Notes: a model not told the origin generated them from the sequence alone. Shown: positions 46,224 to 55,800, counted from the stretch's first letter. The stretch is 64,000 nt of DNA from Mycobacterium sp. (GCA_025965975.1 JAOPVX010000327.1:1-64000); one strand, 5' to 3'. Made by a program: numbers and translations.

Positions 46224-47303
46224 TCACCAGTCGATTTCGTCGATGGGGGTGGTTTTCTTCGGCGGCGCACCGACTGGACCTGACGGTGTCCGCGAGAACC
46301 GCGGCGCCGGAGCGGCCTGATCGACGCCGTTGGCCTGCACCATGGTTGACCGCGCCCGCAGGTGCTCGTTCTGCGCCGCTTCGGTCCAGGTGAGCACGGG
46401 TGTGACGCAGGCATCGGTGCCGGCGAAGATCTCGGTCCATTCGTCGCGGGTCTTGCTCGCAAACTTCGCGGCGAACAGCGTATGCACTTCGGGGAAAGCC
46501 GAGGCGTTGAATTGGTTCGGAACGTCGGAGGCCGACAAGCCAAGACCGGCCAGCAGCTGCGCGAAGAACTGCGGTTCGATCGCGCCGACCGCCATGTACT
46601 TGGCGTCCGACGTTTCGTACGTGCGGTAGAACGGCGCGCCGCCGTCGAGCATGAACGATTCGCGCTGGTCTGTGAGCGTGCCGGTCGACTTCATCGTCCA
46701 CGCCATCTGCGACAGGATCGATACGCCGTCGACCATCGCGGCGTCGATCACCTGGCCCTTGCCCGACCGTTCCCGCTCATAGAGCGCGGCAACGATACCG
46801 AGCAGGACGAACATCGACCCGCCGCCGAAGTCGGCGACCAGATTCAGGGGCGCGACCGGCGGCCGGTCGCGGTAGCCGATGGCCGACAGCGCCCCCGTCT
46901 GCGACAGATAGTTGATGTCGTGGCCGGCGACCTTCGCCAGCGGCCCATCCTGACCCCACCCGGTGATCCTTGCGAAGATCAGCCGCGGGTTGACCGCCGC
47001 GCAGTCGTCGGGCCCGATCCCCAGCCGCTCGCAGGTGCCGGGCCGGAACCCGTCGAGAAGCACGTCGGCCTTGGTCACCAGGTCCAGCAGCTTGCCCGGC
47101 TCGCCCTTGACGTCCAGATCGACGATCCGTTTGCCGCGGTGCAACAGGTCGAGGTCTTCTTGGGGCATCTGCAACCCGCCCGGCCTGCGCACCCGCACCA
47201 CGTCAGCGCCGAGGTCCGCGAGCACCATGGCCGCGTGCGGCCCCGGCCCGATACCACCGAGTTCGATCACTTTCACCCCGGCAAGGGGTCCCGCGTTGGT
47301 CAC
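46224..47303 (-). CDS. far: Family III CoA-transferase / alpha-methylacyl-CoA racemase-like protein
   Basis: A 359-residue CaiB/BaiF family protein. Signatures: GVKVIELGGIGPGPHAAMVLADLGADVVRVRRPGG at the N-terminus, VDLDVKGEPGKLLDLV, LLDGFRPGTCERLGIGPDDC, and GHDINYLSQTGALSAIG with the catalytic aspartate. Members either transfer CoA or racemise alpha-methylacyl-CoA, as in branched-chain and sterol side-chain degradation. It lies 14 bp from an SRPBCC gene on each operon side, matching Rv0855 (far). Confidence 0.93.
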   Translation of the reverse strand: MTNAGPLAGVKVIELGGIGPGPHAAMVLADLGADVVRVRRPGGLQMPQEDLDLLHRGKRIVDLDVKGEPGKLLDLVTKADVLLDGFRPGTCERLGIGPDDCAAVNPRLIFARITGWGQDGPLAKVAGHDINYLSQTGALSAIGYRDRPPVAPLNLVADFGGGSMFVLLGIVAALYERERSGKGQVIDAAMVDGVSILSQMAWTMKSTGTLTDQRESFMLDGGAPFYRTYETSDAKYMAVGAIEPQFFAQLLAGLGLSASDVPNQFNASAFPEVHTLFAAKFASKTRDEWTEIFAGTDACVTPVLTWTEAAQNEHLRARSTMVQANGVDQAAPAPRFSRTPSGPVGAPPKKTTPIDEIDW

Positions 47304-47317
47304 CGATGCAACGTAAC

Positions 47318-47761
47318 TCAGCTGCCCGACTTGACCTTAAGCACCTGCTTGCGCAGCCCTTCGGTCGCGGTTTCCATGGCACCCTTCATCACGCGCTTGA
47401 GCACGAATCCCGGCAACGGGATCGACAGGTCGATGGTGATGTCGAACCTGACCTGGGTCTTGTCGCCGTCGGGTGTCAGCGTGTAGGACGCATCTTGGGC
47501 CTTCAATTGACCCGCGCTGACCAGGGTCCAACTCACGCGGTCGCCGGCCCAGGTGTAGTCGACGACCTGCTCGTCCGAGATGCCTGCCGTCTTGATCTTC
47601 ATCTTGACCCGGCGCGGCCTGCCATTGTCGTAAGCCTCGAGGACCTCGGCGCTCTGATACTGCGGGGACCAGGTGGGTGTCGACTCGACATCGGCGATGA
47701 CGTCGAGGATCTCCTCTGGACTCGCCTCGATCACGACCTCACGGGAATCACTGGTAGCCAT
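47318..47761 (-). CDS. SRPBCC-family protein (Rv0854-like)
   Basis: A 147-residue START-like protein, third member of the local set: EVVIEASPEEILDVIADVESTPTWSPQYQSAEVLEAYDNGRPRRVKMKIKTAGISDEQVVDYTWAGDRVSWTLV, with the C-terminal helix ETATEGLRKQVLKV. First gene of the run that continues with far and the other two paralogues. It diverges from an NTF2-like gene across a palindromic site. Confidence 0.9.
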   Translation of the reverse strand: MATSDSREVVIEASPEEILDVIADVESTPTWSPQYQSAEVLEAYDNGRPRRVKMKIKTAGISDEQVVDYTWAGDRVSWTLVSAGQLKAQDASYTLTPDGDKTQVRFDITIDLSIPLPGFVLKRVMKGAMETATEGLRKQVLKVKSGS

Positions 47762-47802
47762 GGCGCGACGATAGCTGGCGACTATCCGCCTAGGACGGCT
47801 TT

Positions 47803-47818
47803 GAACCGTTTACGGTTC
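47803..47818. promoter_or_regulatory. Candidate operator between SRPBCC and NTF2-like genes
   Basis: GAACCGTTTACGGTTC is a perfect 7-bp inverted repeat with a 2-bp centre. It lies 42 bp from the minus-strand start and only 5 bp from the plus-strand start, so it could repress both divergent genes. The regulator is unknown. Confidence 0.45.
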
Positions 47819-47823
47819 CAGTT

Positions 47824-48267
47824 ATGGAGCTGTGGGAGCTGTCCGCTCGCGAACGCATCAGAGATACTCTGGCCCACTACAACTGGTCGGGTGACGCACT
47901 TCGTCTCGACGACCTCGCTCAAACCTTTTGCGAGGACGGCGCGCTCGAGCTGCGCGGCTCCGAGCCGGTACGCGGACGGGCCGCGATCGTCTGTTTGTTG
48001 GGCGGTGTCGTGGCCTCACCGAACGCGACCGCGCAGGCGTCGGCCACGAAGCGGATCGTGCGGCACAACGTGACGAACATCCGCTTCACCGAAGTAGGCA
48101 CGCAGGAGGCGAGGGTCGCCTGTTACTTCACGGTGTTCACCGAGATCGGTCTCGACCACTACGGCCGCTACCGAGACGTCTTCGTTCCCGTCGGTGACGA
48201 CTGGCTGATCCGCCACCGCTTCGTCTCGACAGACTGGAGTGCGCCTGCCTCGACCATGGCGCGTTAG
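47824..48267 (+). CDS. NTF2-like/SnoaL-fold protein
   Basis: A 147-residue cone-fold protein: LSARERIRDTLAHYNWSGDALRLDDLAQTFCEDGALELRGSEPVRGRAAI, then HNVTNIRFTEVGTQEARVACYFTVFTEIGLDHYGRYRDVFVPVGDDWLIRHRFVSTDW. This is the SnoaL_4-type pattern found in ring-processing and dehydratase enzymes. It lies divergently beside the far/SRPBCC group and overlaps the mceF stop by 4 bp. No ribosome-binding site is seen, suggesting a near-leaderless mRNA. The substrate is unknown. Confidence 0.85.
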   Translation: MELWELSARERIRDTLAHYNWSGDALRLDDLAQTFCEDGALELRGSEPVRGRAAIVCLLGGVVASPNATAQASATKRIVRHNVTNIRFTEVGTQEARVACYFTVFTEIGLDHYGRYRDVFVPVGDDWLIRHRFVSTDWSAPASTMAR

Positions 48268-49679
48268 GGCGTCGGAGGGGCCAGCATCGACTGCCACGTC
48301 TTGTTGCCGGGATGCGCGAGATCGGCCTGGGTATAGCTCTTCCCGTCCGGGCCGATGTAGTCGCCGGTGGCCGGATCATAGGGAACAACGGCGACCGGGG
48401 CCGGTGGCGCATATTGGGGCACGCCCTGACCCGACAGCGTCGCGTTTGGGTCACCCTTCCAGTTGTAGCCGTCGTTGAGTGGGACGTACTGCTCGTCGCT
48501 TTCGCACAGCTCGACCGTCGGGGCGCGCTTGGCGGGATTGGCCTCGCACGGAATGTTGCGCACTCCACGGACATTGAGGTCAGAGTCCTGCGGCACCCGG
48601 CAGTACAGCTCACCGGCGGGCCGCTCGGGATAGTCTTGGTCGCTGGGCGACCGCTGCTGCCGGACCGGCAGGAATCCGGTGTTGCATGGGGGCGGAAGGT
48701 TGAGGTTGAGGTTGAAGTCGAGGTAGATGCCCCGATAAGCCTGTTTGACACCGGAATCCGCGACGGCAATCGCCGACATGACGGCAGTGCCCTGCGGGAA
48801 GAGAACCAGCAGCTGCTCGAGATCGTTGCGGTAGGCCACCGCGATATCGCCGAGACTCACCAGATTGGCCAGCAGCACCGGCGCAACGGGAGCGACCCGG
48901 TCGAACAGTGCCTTGCCTTCACCCAGCGCCGGACCGCCTACGTTGAGCAGATCCGCGAAGGCCGCGTCCTGTGCCTTGACCTGACCGGTGATCGACGCCG
49001 CCCTCGCCGCCCACGTAGCGATCGAATCCGCGGTTTGCACCTGGGAGTTCAACACGGGCGGAGACTGGTCGATGAGCCGCGTCAGCTGGTCTTTCGACTT
49101 GCCGCCCTCGATCGCCAGCGCCGTCGATCCGTCGACGATGCGTGACAGTTCCGGTCCGAGCCCACCGACCGCCTTACTCGCTTCGTCGATGACGGTGCGC
49201 AGATTGTCGTGCGGGATCGCCTGAAGTGCCTTGTTGGTGGCATCGAGCAGGCGTCCGATATCGGCCGGAATCTGCGCCTTGCCGACCGGGATGACATCGC
49301 CGTCGCGCAGCGGCGGCGCATTGGCGCCCGCACCCGGTGTGAGTTCGAGGAACTGTTCACCGACCGCGGATCGGCTGTGCACTGCCGCCGAAACATCAGA
49401 CGGAATCTTGGTGTCCGAGTTGAGTGTTAAGACGGCACGAACGCCATCGCGGGTGACGTCGATCGAACTGACCCTGCCGATCTCGGTGCCGCGATAGGTC
49501 ACCACGGACGTCGGGTACAACCCGCCGGACGCGGGAAGGCCGACCGTCACCGTGTATCGCCCTATTCCGAGCAACGCGGGTACTTTCACGAAGCCGAACG
49601 CCATCACACCGACGGCGATGACGGTGATCGCCAACAGTATCGCCAGCTGTATCCATACCGGCCTTGACAAGCGCAGCAT
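48264..49679 (-). CDS. mceF: MCE family protein MceF
   Basis: A 471-residue Mce subunit, last of the operon. An N-terminal transmembrane helix (LAILLAITVIAVGVMAFGF) is followed by the mammalian-cell-entry domain (YTVTVGLPASGGLYPTSVVTYRGTEIGRVSSIDVTRDG) and a coiled-coil-rich middle. The long C-terminus contains cysteine-bearing motifs PCNTGFLPVRQQRSP and CRVPQDSDLNVRGVRNIPCEANP typical of MceF. It starts 1 bp after mceE. Mce complexes form a periplasmic channel for lipid import. Confidence 0.92.
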   Translation of the reverse strand: MLRLSRPVWIQLAILLAITVIAVGVMAFGFVKVPALLGIGRYTVTVGLPASGGLYPTSVVTYRGTEIGRVSSIDVTRDGVRAVLTLNSDTKIPSDVSAAVHSRSAVGEQFLELTPGAGANAPPLRDGDVIPVGKAQIPADIGRLLDATNKALQAIPHDNLRTVIDEASKAVGGLGPELSRIVDGSTALAIEGGKSKDQLTRLIDQSPPVLNSQVQTADSIATWAARAASITGQVKAQDAAFADLLNVGGPALGEGKALFDRVAPVAPVLLANLVSLGDIAVAYRNDLEQLLVLFPQGTAVMSAIAVADSGVKQAYRGIYLDFNLNLNLPPPCNTGFLPVRQQRSPSDQDYPERPAGELYCRVPQDSDLNVRGVRNIPCEANPAKRAPTVELCESDEQYVPLNDGYNWKGDPNATLSGQGVPQYAPPAPVAVVPYDPATGDYIGPDGKSYTQADLAHPGNKTWQSMLAPPTP

Positions 49680-49680
49680 G

Positions 49681-50802
49681 CTAGTAACCCCCGAAGTGAT
49701 AGGCGGCGATCAGCGGGTTGCCCGCGGTATACGGGCTCGGCATCTGGCCGATCGTGCGGCCCCACTGCAGTTCGAGTTCGGTGAGGTTGCCTTCCCACCT
49801 CGTTCCGGTGAACAAGCTGCTGTCTATTCGGCTCAACGTCAGGTCGATGACGAGAGTGATGTTGGCGAAGTCACCACGGAACCAGTTGGCGAGGGTGCTC
49901 TTCACCCAGGGGTACGTCGACAGGAAGTCCAGCCCCTTGGTGAGGGCCGGCCCCGCGTTCGCCAGTTCCCGAAACACCGGCGCGACATTGCGCAGGTTGT
50001 CGACGAGCGATTCTTTGGTTTGATCGACCGTCGACGTCGCGATGGCGCTGAACTTGCCAAGCGCGTCGATCGCGTCCGCCAGTTTGGTGCGTGAATCCGA
50101 CAGCACGGCCAGCGCCTGCGGGATGGTGGTGAGCGCCTTGTCGACGGTCTGGTCCTTCGCCGCGACCTGTCCGGCCAATGAGTTGAGATGCTCGGTGGCG
50201 GCGATGATGTCGTCGGTCTGCGCGTTGAGCGCAGATATGAAGGCATCCAACTGATTCAGCAGACTGCGCATGTCGTTCTCACGGCCCACCAACGCCTTCG
50301 CGAACGCTTGATTGATCTCCTGAAGCTGGCCGAGCCCGCCGCCGTTGAGCAGAATGGACACCGACGCCAATGTCTGCTCGGTGGTCGGATACGTACCGGC
50401 CCTTGATAACGGAATCACCGAGCCGTCCTTGAGTTCCCCCTGCGGCGGTTCGTCGGTGGGCGGTGCCAGTTCGATGTGCATGGAGCCAAGCAGGCTGGTC
50501 TGCCCGACCTTTGCGGTGCTGTTCGCCGGTAGATGGACACTGCCGTCGATGCGCATGGTAACCAGGGCATGCCAGTCCTGTACCTCGATCTTGGTGACGT
50601 TGCCGACGTTGACGTCGGCTACCCGCACCCGAGTGTTCTGCTGAATGACCACCACGTCGGGCAACTGCGCCCGGATGGTGTACGAGCCGTCGCCGGTGCC
50701 TTCGGTTCCGGGCAGGCTCAGCGAATTGAGGCCTCGCCACTCACATCCCGGGATTGCGGACAGGCACGCGACGACGAGTGCTGCGGCCACCATGCGCCTC
50801 AC
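49681..50802 (-). CDS. mceE: MCE family lipoprotein MceE
   Basis: A 373-residue Mce subunit with a lipoprotein signal (MVAAALVVACLSAIPGCEWRG, lipidated Cys about residue 20), followed by the Mce domain (YTIRAQLPDVVVIQQNTRVRVADVNVGNVTKIEVQDWHALVTMRIDG) and long helical segments. GTG start overlapping the mceD stop by 4 bp. Lipid-anchored E subunits are typical of actinobacterial mce operons. Confidence 0.92.
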   Translation of the reverse strand: MRRMVAAALVVACLSAIPGCEWRGLNSLSLPGTEGTGDGSYTIRAQLPDVVVIQQNTRVRVADVNVGNVTKIEVQDWHALVTMRIDGSVHLPANSTAKVGQTSLLGSMHIELAPPTDEPPQGELKDGSVIPLSRAGTYPTTEQTLASVSILLNGGGLGQLQEINQAFAKALVGRENDMRSLLNQLDAFISALNAQTDDIIAATEHLNSLAGQVAAKDQTVDKALTTIPQALAVLSDSRTKLADAIDALGKFSAIATSTVDQTKESLVDNLRNVAPVFRELANAGPALTKGLDFLSTYPWVKSTLANWFRGDFANITLVIDLTLSRIDSSLFTGTRWEGNLTELELQWGRTIGQMPSPYTAGNPLIAAYHFGGY

Positions 50803-52076
50803 GGTGTGCCTCCGGGTGGCGCGGCGGGTTGGTCGGCCGGAGCAACCATCAGACCGGGCAGTCCCTGGCTGGGATCGGTCGGCGTCGCCGGCGGCGGTGG
50901 CGCGTCAGGACGGAGCCGGTCTTCGCTGTAGGTGATCTCGTTGGGCCGCGCCGACGCTCCAACGACCGGGTTGACACCCAGCGGCGGAAAGTTGTACTGG
51001 CGGTTCTTGATGATCGGCGCGAGATACTGGACACATAGCTTCGACGATCGCTCCCAATTCTCACGCGACGCGGCTTGGATTGCGCTGCAGATGAATTGGA
51101 CGGTGTTAGCGAAGTTGACAGGCGCAAGAATGCCCGTGACCGCGCTCTGCGCCGGTTGGTAGATGTTCATGAAATTCTGAAACACCGTCGGCGCGATATG
51201 CAGGACCTGCTTGACGTCACCACGGTTGTCGTTGAGAGCCGTGGTTATCGCGTTGAGGTGGTCGAAGGCGACGCCGAGGCCCTCTCGGTTCTCGGCGATG
51301 AAGCCGCGCAGGTCGTTCACCGCGCCGTCGAGGCCCCGCGTCGCATCGGCCACCTCGTCGGGCGTGTTGGACAACACGGTGGTCACGTCGGCCAGGTTCG
51401 TGTTGAATGCGGCGAGCAGATCACCGCTGGAGGACAGTGCCGCCACCAGCAACTGCAGGTTGCGCACTGTGCTGAAGATGTCTGTGCTGTGGTCGCCGAG
51501 CGCCGAAACCGCCTTGGAAAGTTTGATTACGGTATCGCGTGCGGTGTCACCCTCTCCGTGCAGGTTTGCCGCGGCGCTGTTGATGAATTCGCCCACCGCG
51601 CTTGGCCCGCCGGGGGTTGTGGGCTGCAGCGAGTCGGTGAGCTTCTCCAGCTGCTGGCGCAGGTCGTCCCACTCGACGGGAACCGCTGTGCGGTCCCGCG
51701 AAATGGTTGCGCCGTCAGCAAGTTTCGGGCCGCTGGAGTACGCGGGGACCAGCTGGATCGCGCGTGCGCTGACCAGTGACGGCGACAGGATCGCGGCCTG
51801 TACATCGGCGGGCAGCGGGTACTGCCCGTCCACCGAGAAGGTGACCTTCGCCGCGTTTGGCTGCGGGTCGATCTCGTCCACGGTTCCGACAGCGACACCA
51901 AGGATGCGGACCTCGTCGCCGGTGTACAGACCGTTGGTATTGGCGAAGTAGGCGACGTAGGTACTCCTGCTGACGCGGTCCAACCATGGTGTGGCCACCA
52001 CAGTTATCGCGACGGCAAGAATGACGGCAAGGCTGATCGCGGTCGCGATCCGCACCGCGCGTAGATGTTTGGTCAC
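50799..52076 (-). CDS. mceD: MCE family protein MceD
   Basis: A 425-residue Mce subunit. The transmembrane segment AISLAVILAVAITVVATPWL precedes the Mce domain (STYVAYFANTNGLYTGDEVRILGVAVGTVDEIDPQPNAAKVTFSVDG). The C-terminus is proline-rich and ends in APPGGTP. It begins 2 bp after mceC. It contributes to the hexameric lipid-transport channel. Confidence 0.92.
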   Translation of the reverse strand: MTKHLRAVRIATAISLAVILAVAITVVATPWLDRVSRSTYVAYFANTNGLYTGDEVRILGVAVGTVDEIDPQPNAAKVTFSVDGQYPLPADVQAAILSPSLVSARAIQLVPAYSSGPKLADGATISRDRTAVPVEWDDLRQQLEKLTDSLQPTTPGGPSAVGEFINSAAANLHGEGDTARDTVIKLSKAVSALGDHSTDIFSTVRNLQLLVAALSSSGDLLAAFNTNLADVTTVLSNTPDEVADATRGLDGAVNDLRGFIAENREGLGVAFDHLNAITTALNDNRGDVKQVLHIAPTVFQNFMNIYQPAQSAVTGILAPVNFANTVQFICSAIQAASRENWERSSKLCVQYLAPIIKNRQYNFPPLGVNPVVGASARPNEITYSEDRLRPDAPPPPATPTDPSQGLPGLMVAPADQPAAPPGGTP

Positions 52077-52078
52077 GG

Positions 52079-53425
52079 TTACTGCCCCCCGTCCGCAGGC
52101 GCCGGGACCGGCGGGCCGATGGTTGGCGGCGGCAGTTCTGCTGGCGCGGGCCCAAGAGCGGGCGGCCCTGGCGGAGGCCCACCCGGCGGGGGCGCGGGCA
52201 GGGGCTCGCGGTACGGGTAACGGCCGGGGAACTGTGCCGGCAAGTTGGGGTCGGCATTACCCGTAATGGCCTCGGGCAGCGTCAAGTTCGGCTCCCCGCC
52301 CTGCCCGGTACGCGGATAGGGCACCGGCAGTGCCGGGGTGCCGGGTTGGCCGACCCCGGGATCGACCAGTTGCGACGGCAGCAGCACGTTGGGGTCAAGA
52401 CCCAGATCGGAGAACGCGGAGTCGATGAACGGCTGGGCGAACTGGCCAGGGGCGAGGTTGACCAGTGAGGCTTTGAAGAAGGGCCCGGATCCAAGCACTT
52501 CGCCGAACGACATCGCGTACCGCCGAAGCAGGTACAACGTGCGCTGCAGTTCCTTCTTGCGGTTGTCCAGTATCCCCAGCACACCGTTGAGCTTGTCGAC
52601 GGCGGGTTTGAGTTGCGTCCGGTTGTCGCTGACGAGGCCGGATATCTGCCGTGACACCGCCGTGAGGTTGTTCATCAACGCATCGACCGAATCTCGTTGA
52701 GACAGAAGCTCGGCCAATAGCGTGTTGGCATTGACGACCAGGCCGGCAATCTGATCGCTGCGCTTCGCCAGCACAGCGGTGACCTTGTTCGCATTGCCCA
52801 GCAAGTTGCGGAGTTGCGCGTCGCGGTTGTTGAGGGTGTCGGAGAACCGCGCCACTGTTTGCAGCGCGATCCTCAGGTCGGGTGGGGTGTCCTTGAAGGT
52901 GTCGGCCAATGTCGTGAGCGCCGACGACAGCTGCGTGGTGTCCAGCGCGCTGATCGTGGTGGTCAGGTCGCCCAAAGCGGAAGGAAGGTCGTAGGGAGAA
53001 GTGGTCCGCTCAATCGGGATGATGCCGGTGAGGTTGCCGTCACCGCGTGGGGTCAGTTCGAGAAACTTCGTGCCGAGCACGGTTTCGGTCTTGATCGCCG
53101 CCTCGGTCCGGTCACCCAGTTCGATGCCATTGCGGACCGTGAAGTCCACCAGCACCTTCGTCCCTTCCAGATGGATGCCGGCGACCCTGCCCACCGAAAG
53201 GCCTGACACCCGCACATCACTATCGGGCTTGATGCCACCGGCCTCAGCGAAATAGGCGGCGTGGTCGGAGGTGCCCTTGACGAACGGAATCTTGTCGTAG
53301 GAGAAGACCGCGATTACCAGGGCGATGAGAATGAGGGTTCCGACGGTACCGACGGCCAACCGATTGCGCTCGGCCAGCGGTTTGATTCTAGGTCGCCTCG
53401 GTAATTTCCCGGTGGATCGCGTCAT
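52079..53425 (-). CDS. mceC: MCE family protein MceC
   Basis: A 448-residue Mce subunit: basic N-terminus, transmembrane helix LAVGTVGTLILIALVIAVFS, Mce domain (DHAAYFAEAGGIKPDSDVRVSGLSVGRVAGIHLEGTKVLVDFTVRNG), helical middle, and a strongly proline-rich C-terminus (residues about 390-448). I place the start at the ATG at 53425, whose ATGA overlaps the mceB stop; an upstream GTG at 53437 is also possible. Confidence 0.91.
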   Translation of the reverse strand: MTRSTGKLPRRPRIKPLAERNRLAVGTVGTLILIALVIAVFSYDKIPFVKGTSDHAAYFAEAGGIKPDSDVRVSGLSVGRVAGIHLEGTKVLVDFTVRNGIELGDRTEAAIKTETVLGTKFLELTPRGDGNLTGIIPIERTTSPYDLPSALGDLTTTISALDTTQLSSALTTLADTFKDTPPDLRIALQTVARFSDTLNNRDAQLRNLLGNANKVTAVLAKRSDQIAGLVVNANTLLAELLSQRDSVDALMNNLTAVSRQISGLVSDNRTQLKPAVDKLNGVLGILDNRKKELQRTLYLLRRYAMSFGEVLGSGPFFKASLVNLAPGQFAQPFIDSAFSDLGLDPNVLLPSQLVDPGVGQPGTPALPVPYPRTGQGGEPNLTLPEAITGNADPNLPAQFPGRYPYREPLPAPPPGGPPPGPPALGPAPAELPPPTIGPPVPAPADGGQ

Positions 53426-54450
53426 TTGGGTGTGCACCGTCCCGAATCTTGGCCCGCGACCTTGACGAACACCGGTTGGCCGCCTTTGCCGTTGAGCTTG
53501 AGGATCGCATCGCAGAGATAGAAGCCGAAGTAGTCGCCGTAAAGGCCGTTCCTGGCCAGCACCTGGTAGGCGTCGGGAAGCGTCTTGACGAGGTTGTCGA
53601 CGAAGTCGTGGTCGGCCATGACCTGGCCCGCGAACCGATCCGTCTGAGCCACCGCGTCTTTGATCGGTTGGCGGGCGGCCGTCAGTAGGTCGGCGACGGA
53701 TCCCGCTGCGGCGTTGATGTAGGCAGTCCCTGTCGCGATATCGCTCTTGCGGTCGGCCAGCCCCTGCACGAGGGTTGACAGCTTGTCCAAACCTTGCGAG
53801 AACTGATCGTCACGTGCGGCGAAGGTGCCCAGCACGGTGTTCAGGTTGGTGATGACCTGTCCGATCAACTGATCGCGGCCCGCCAGCGTCGTGGTGAGTG
53901 CAGAGGTCTGGGCCAGCACCGACGAGATGGTGCCGCCCTGGCCCTGGAACACCTTCAGCAGTTCGCCAGACAGCGCGTTGATTTGATCGGGATCCAACGC
54001 ACGAAACAGGGGCCGGAAGCCCCCGATGAGAGCGTCGACGTCGAGCGCAGGTGAGGTCCGCGCCAACGGGATCATCTGCCCCGGTTGCAGTTTGCGTACT
54101 GAGCCCGGACCCTCTTCGAGGGACAGATAGCGGTCACCGATGAGATTCTCGTAGCGCACCGCAGCCCCGGTGCCCTCGGTCAGCGTGAGCCCCTTGTCGA
54201 TGGCGAAGTCGACCGTCACGGTCCCGTCCTTGTGCAGGGTCAGGTCATTGACCTTTCCGACCTCGACACCGGCAATGCGGACGAAGTTGCCGCCTTTGAG
54301 GCCAGACACATTCGTGAACACCGCGCCGTAGGAGGCGCGCGCGTCGAATCGGAACTGCCCGAACACCGTTACCAGCACGAACATGAAGACCAGGCACATC
54401 GCAGCGAACAGCACCACGCGTGTGACGGCGCGGACGGTTCTGGATCTCAT
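53422..54450 (-). CDS. mceB: MCE family protein MceB
   Basis: A 342-residue Mce subunit: transmembrane helix VVLFAAMCLVFMFVLVTVFG, Mce domain (ASYGAVFTNVSGLKGGNFVRIAGVEVGKVNDLTLHKDGTVTVDFAID), coiled-coil helices, and the C-terminal FYLCDAILKLNGKGGQPVFVKVAGQDSGRC that marks B subunits. It starts 24 bp after mceA. Confidence 0.92.
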   Translation of the reverse strand: MRSRTVRAVTRVVLFAAMCLVFMFVLVTVFGQFRFDARASYGAVFTNVSGLKGGNFVRIAGVEVGKVNDLTLHKDGTVTVDFAIDKGLTLTEGTGAAVRYENLIGDRYLSLEEGPGSVRKLQPGQMIPLARTSPALDVDALIGGFRPLFRALDPDQINALSGELLKVFQGQGGTISSVLAQTSALTTTLAGRDQLIGQVITNLNTVLGTFAARDDQFSQGLDKLSTLVQGLADRKSDIATGTAYINAAAGSVADLLTAARQPIKDAVAQTDRFAGQVMADHDFVDNLVKTLPDAYQVLARNGLYGDYFGFYLCDAILKLNGKGGQPVFVKVAGQDSGRCTPK

Positions 54451-54474
54451 AGCTGTTCCTTGCTCACTCGGTGG

Positions 54475-55800
54475 TCAGGGTGACGACGGGGCCGGCGCCT
54501 GTGGTGGCGGCGATGCTTCGGGTGGCGGCGCCGCGCCCGGCGGCGGCAACGGACCCGGTGCCGGGCCGCCGGGGTAACGGATCTTCGGCGGCTCAGGCAC
54601 TGCTTTGGTGACCGGGAAATAGTTGGCAAAACCGGGGAAGCCGATGCCGGGATTGGGGCGGACATCGAGGCCAGTGCCGAACCCCGTATCGGTGACGAGG
54701 TACTTCGCCGGGAAGTTCTTGCTGACATCGGGCAGCGACCCGCAACTCGGCTTGCCGCCTGGCCCGCCCTTGGCGTTGACGATCGGCAGGTTGTCGGGAT
54801 AGCGATATGGGTCGTCGCCGAACAACAGCCCGGCATCCATGATCACAGATTTGCCGTTGCCGCCCAACGCATCTCTACCGCCGTGATCCAGGAACCACTG
54901 GGCGCCCTGGAAAAGGCACGTGTAGGTCGGCGAATACTTCATGAACAGAGCGGTCGTCGGATCGAGGATGTTCGTCGCGCGCACCAAGTTTGACTGGTTT
55001 CCGCCAATCGTGTTGATACCCGACTGGGAGAACCCGACCGCAGAGAGGAGCAGGTTGTCGAGGGCGTTGGCGTGTGTGGTGATGGTCTGGCTGGTCGCTG
55101 AGAACGAATCGAGGATCGACAGGATGTTCTGCGCCGCATCCGAATACGCCTGTGCCGTCTTGCCGAACAGCTGCCAGTCCTGCTGAACAGTCGGCATTCT
55201 CGGGTTCACCGCGAGCAGCACGTTGTTTGCATCGGTGATCGCCTGGCCGATGCGGTCGCCCTTTCCGCGCACCGACTCGGCCACCGCCGACAGCACCGAG
55301 TTCAGCTTCGCCGGGTCGATGGAGTGGACTACTGACTGCAGGTTCTCGAACACGGTATTGACCTCGACGGTCACGTTGCGCGAGTGCAGCACGGCGCCCG
55401 GCTTGAGCAGCGCGGAACTCGCGTCTACAGGCACGATGAGATCGACGTACTTGGCTCCGAACGCGGTGCTGGACTTGATCTCCGCCTCGACGTTGCTCGG
55501 CAGGTACTGAAATGGCCCAGGGTAAATCTTCAGATTCAGGTTCGAAAGATCTGTCCCTGCCGCACCTGGGTCCGCGCCGATGGATGCGACTTCGCCTACC
55601 TGAACGCCGCGCAACTTCACCTTCGCGCCGTTCTCCATGACCAGGCCGGCCCGGTCGGAGACCAATGTGAGGGGAACGGTTTTCCGCAGCGTTCCGGAGA
55701 ACAGCAGGGCGGTCAGCGTGGATAGTGCTGCGACGACAAGAACCAGCACGGGTGCCCACCAGATGGGATCGATCCGGCCACGCCTTGGTGCGTTCTCCAT
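54475..55800 (-). CDS. mceA: MCE family protein MceA
   Basis: A 441-residue Mce subunit: N-terminal helix APVLVLVVAALSTLTALLFSG, Mce domain (LTLVSDRAGLVMENGAKVKLRGVQVGEVASI), long helical region, and a proline-rich end. The ATG at 55800 begins MENAPRRGR, five bases after the yrbEB stop. Open frame extends further upstream but only through yrbEB. The operon type (mce1-mce8) cannot be assigned from this window alone. Confidence 0.92.
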   Translation of the reverse strand: MENAPRRGRIDPIWWAPVLVLVVAALSTLTALLFSGTLRKTVPLTLVSDRAGLVMENGAKVKLRGVQVGEVASIGADPGAAGTDLSNLNLKIYPGPFQYLPSNVEAEIKSSTAFGAKYVDLIVPVDASSALLKPGAVLHSRNVTVEVNTVFENLQSVVHSIDPAKLNSVLSAVAESVRGKGDRIGQAITDANNVLLAVNPRMPTVQQDWQLFGKTAQAYSDAAQNILSILDSFSATSQTITTHANALDNLLLSAVGFSQSGINTIGGNQSNLVRATNILDPTTALFMKYSPTYTCLFQGAQWFLDHGGRDALGGNGKSVIMDAGLLFGDDPYRYPDNLPIVNAKGGPGGKPSCGSLPDVSKNFPAKYLVTDTGFGTGLDVRPNPGIGFPGFANYFPVTKAVPEPPKIRYPGGPAPGPLPPPGAAPPPEASPPPQAPAPSSP

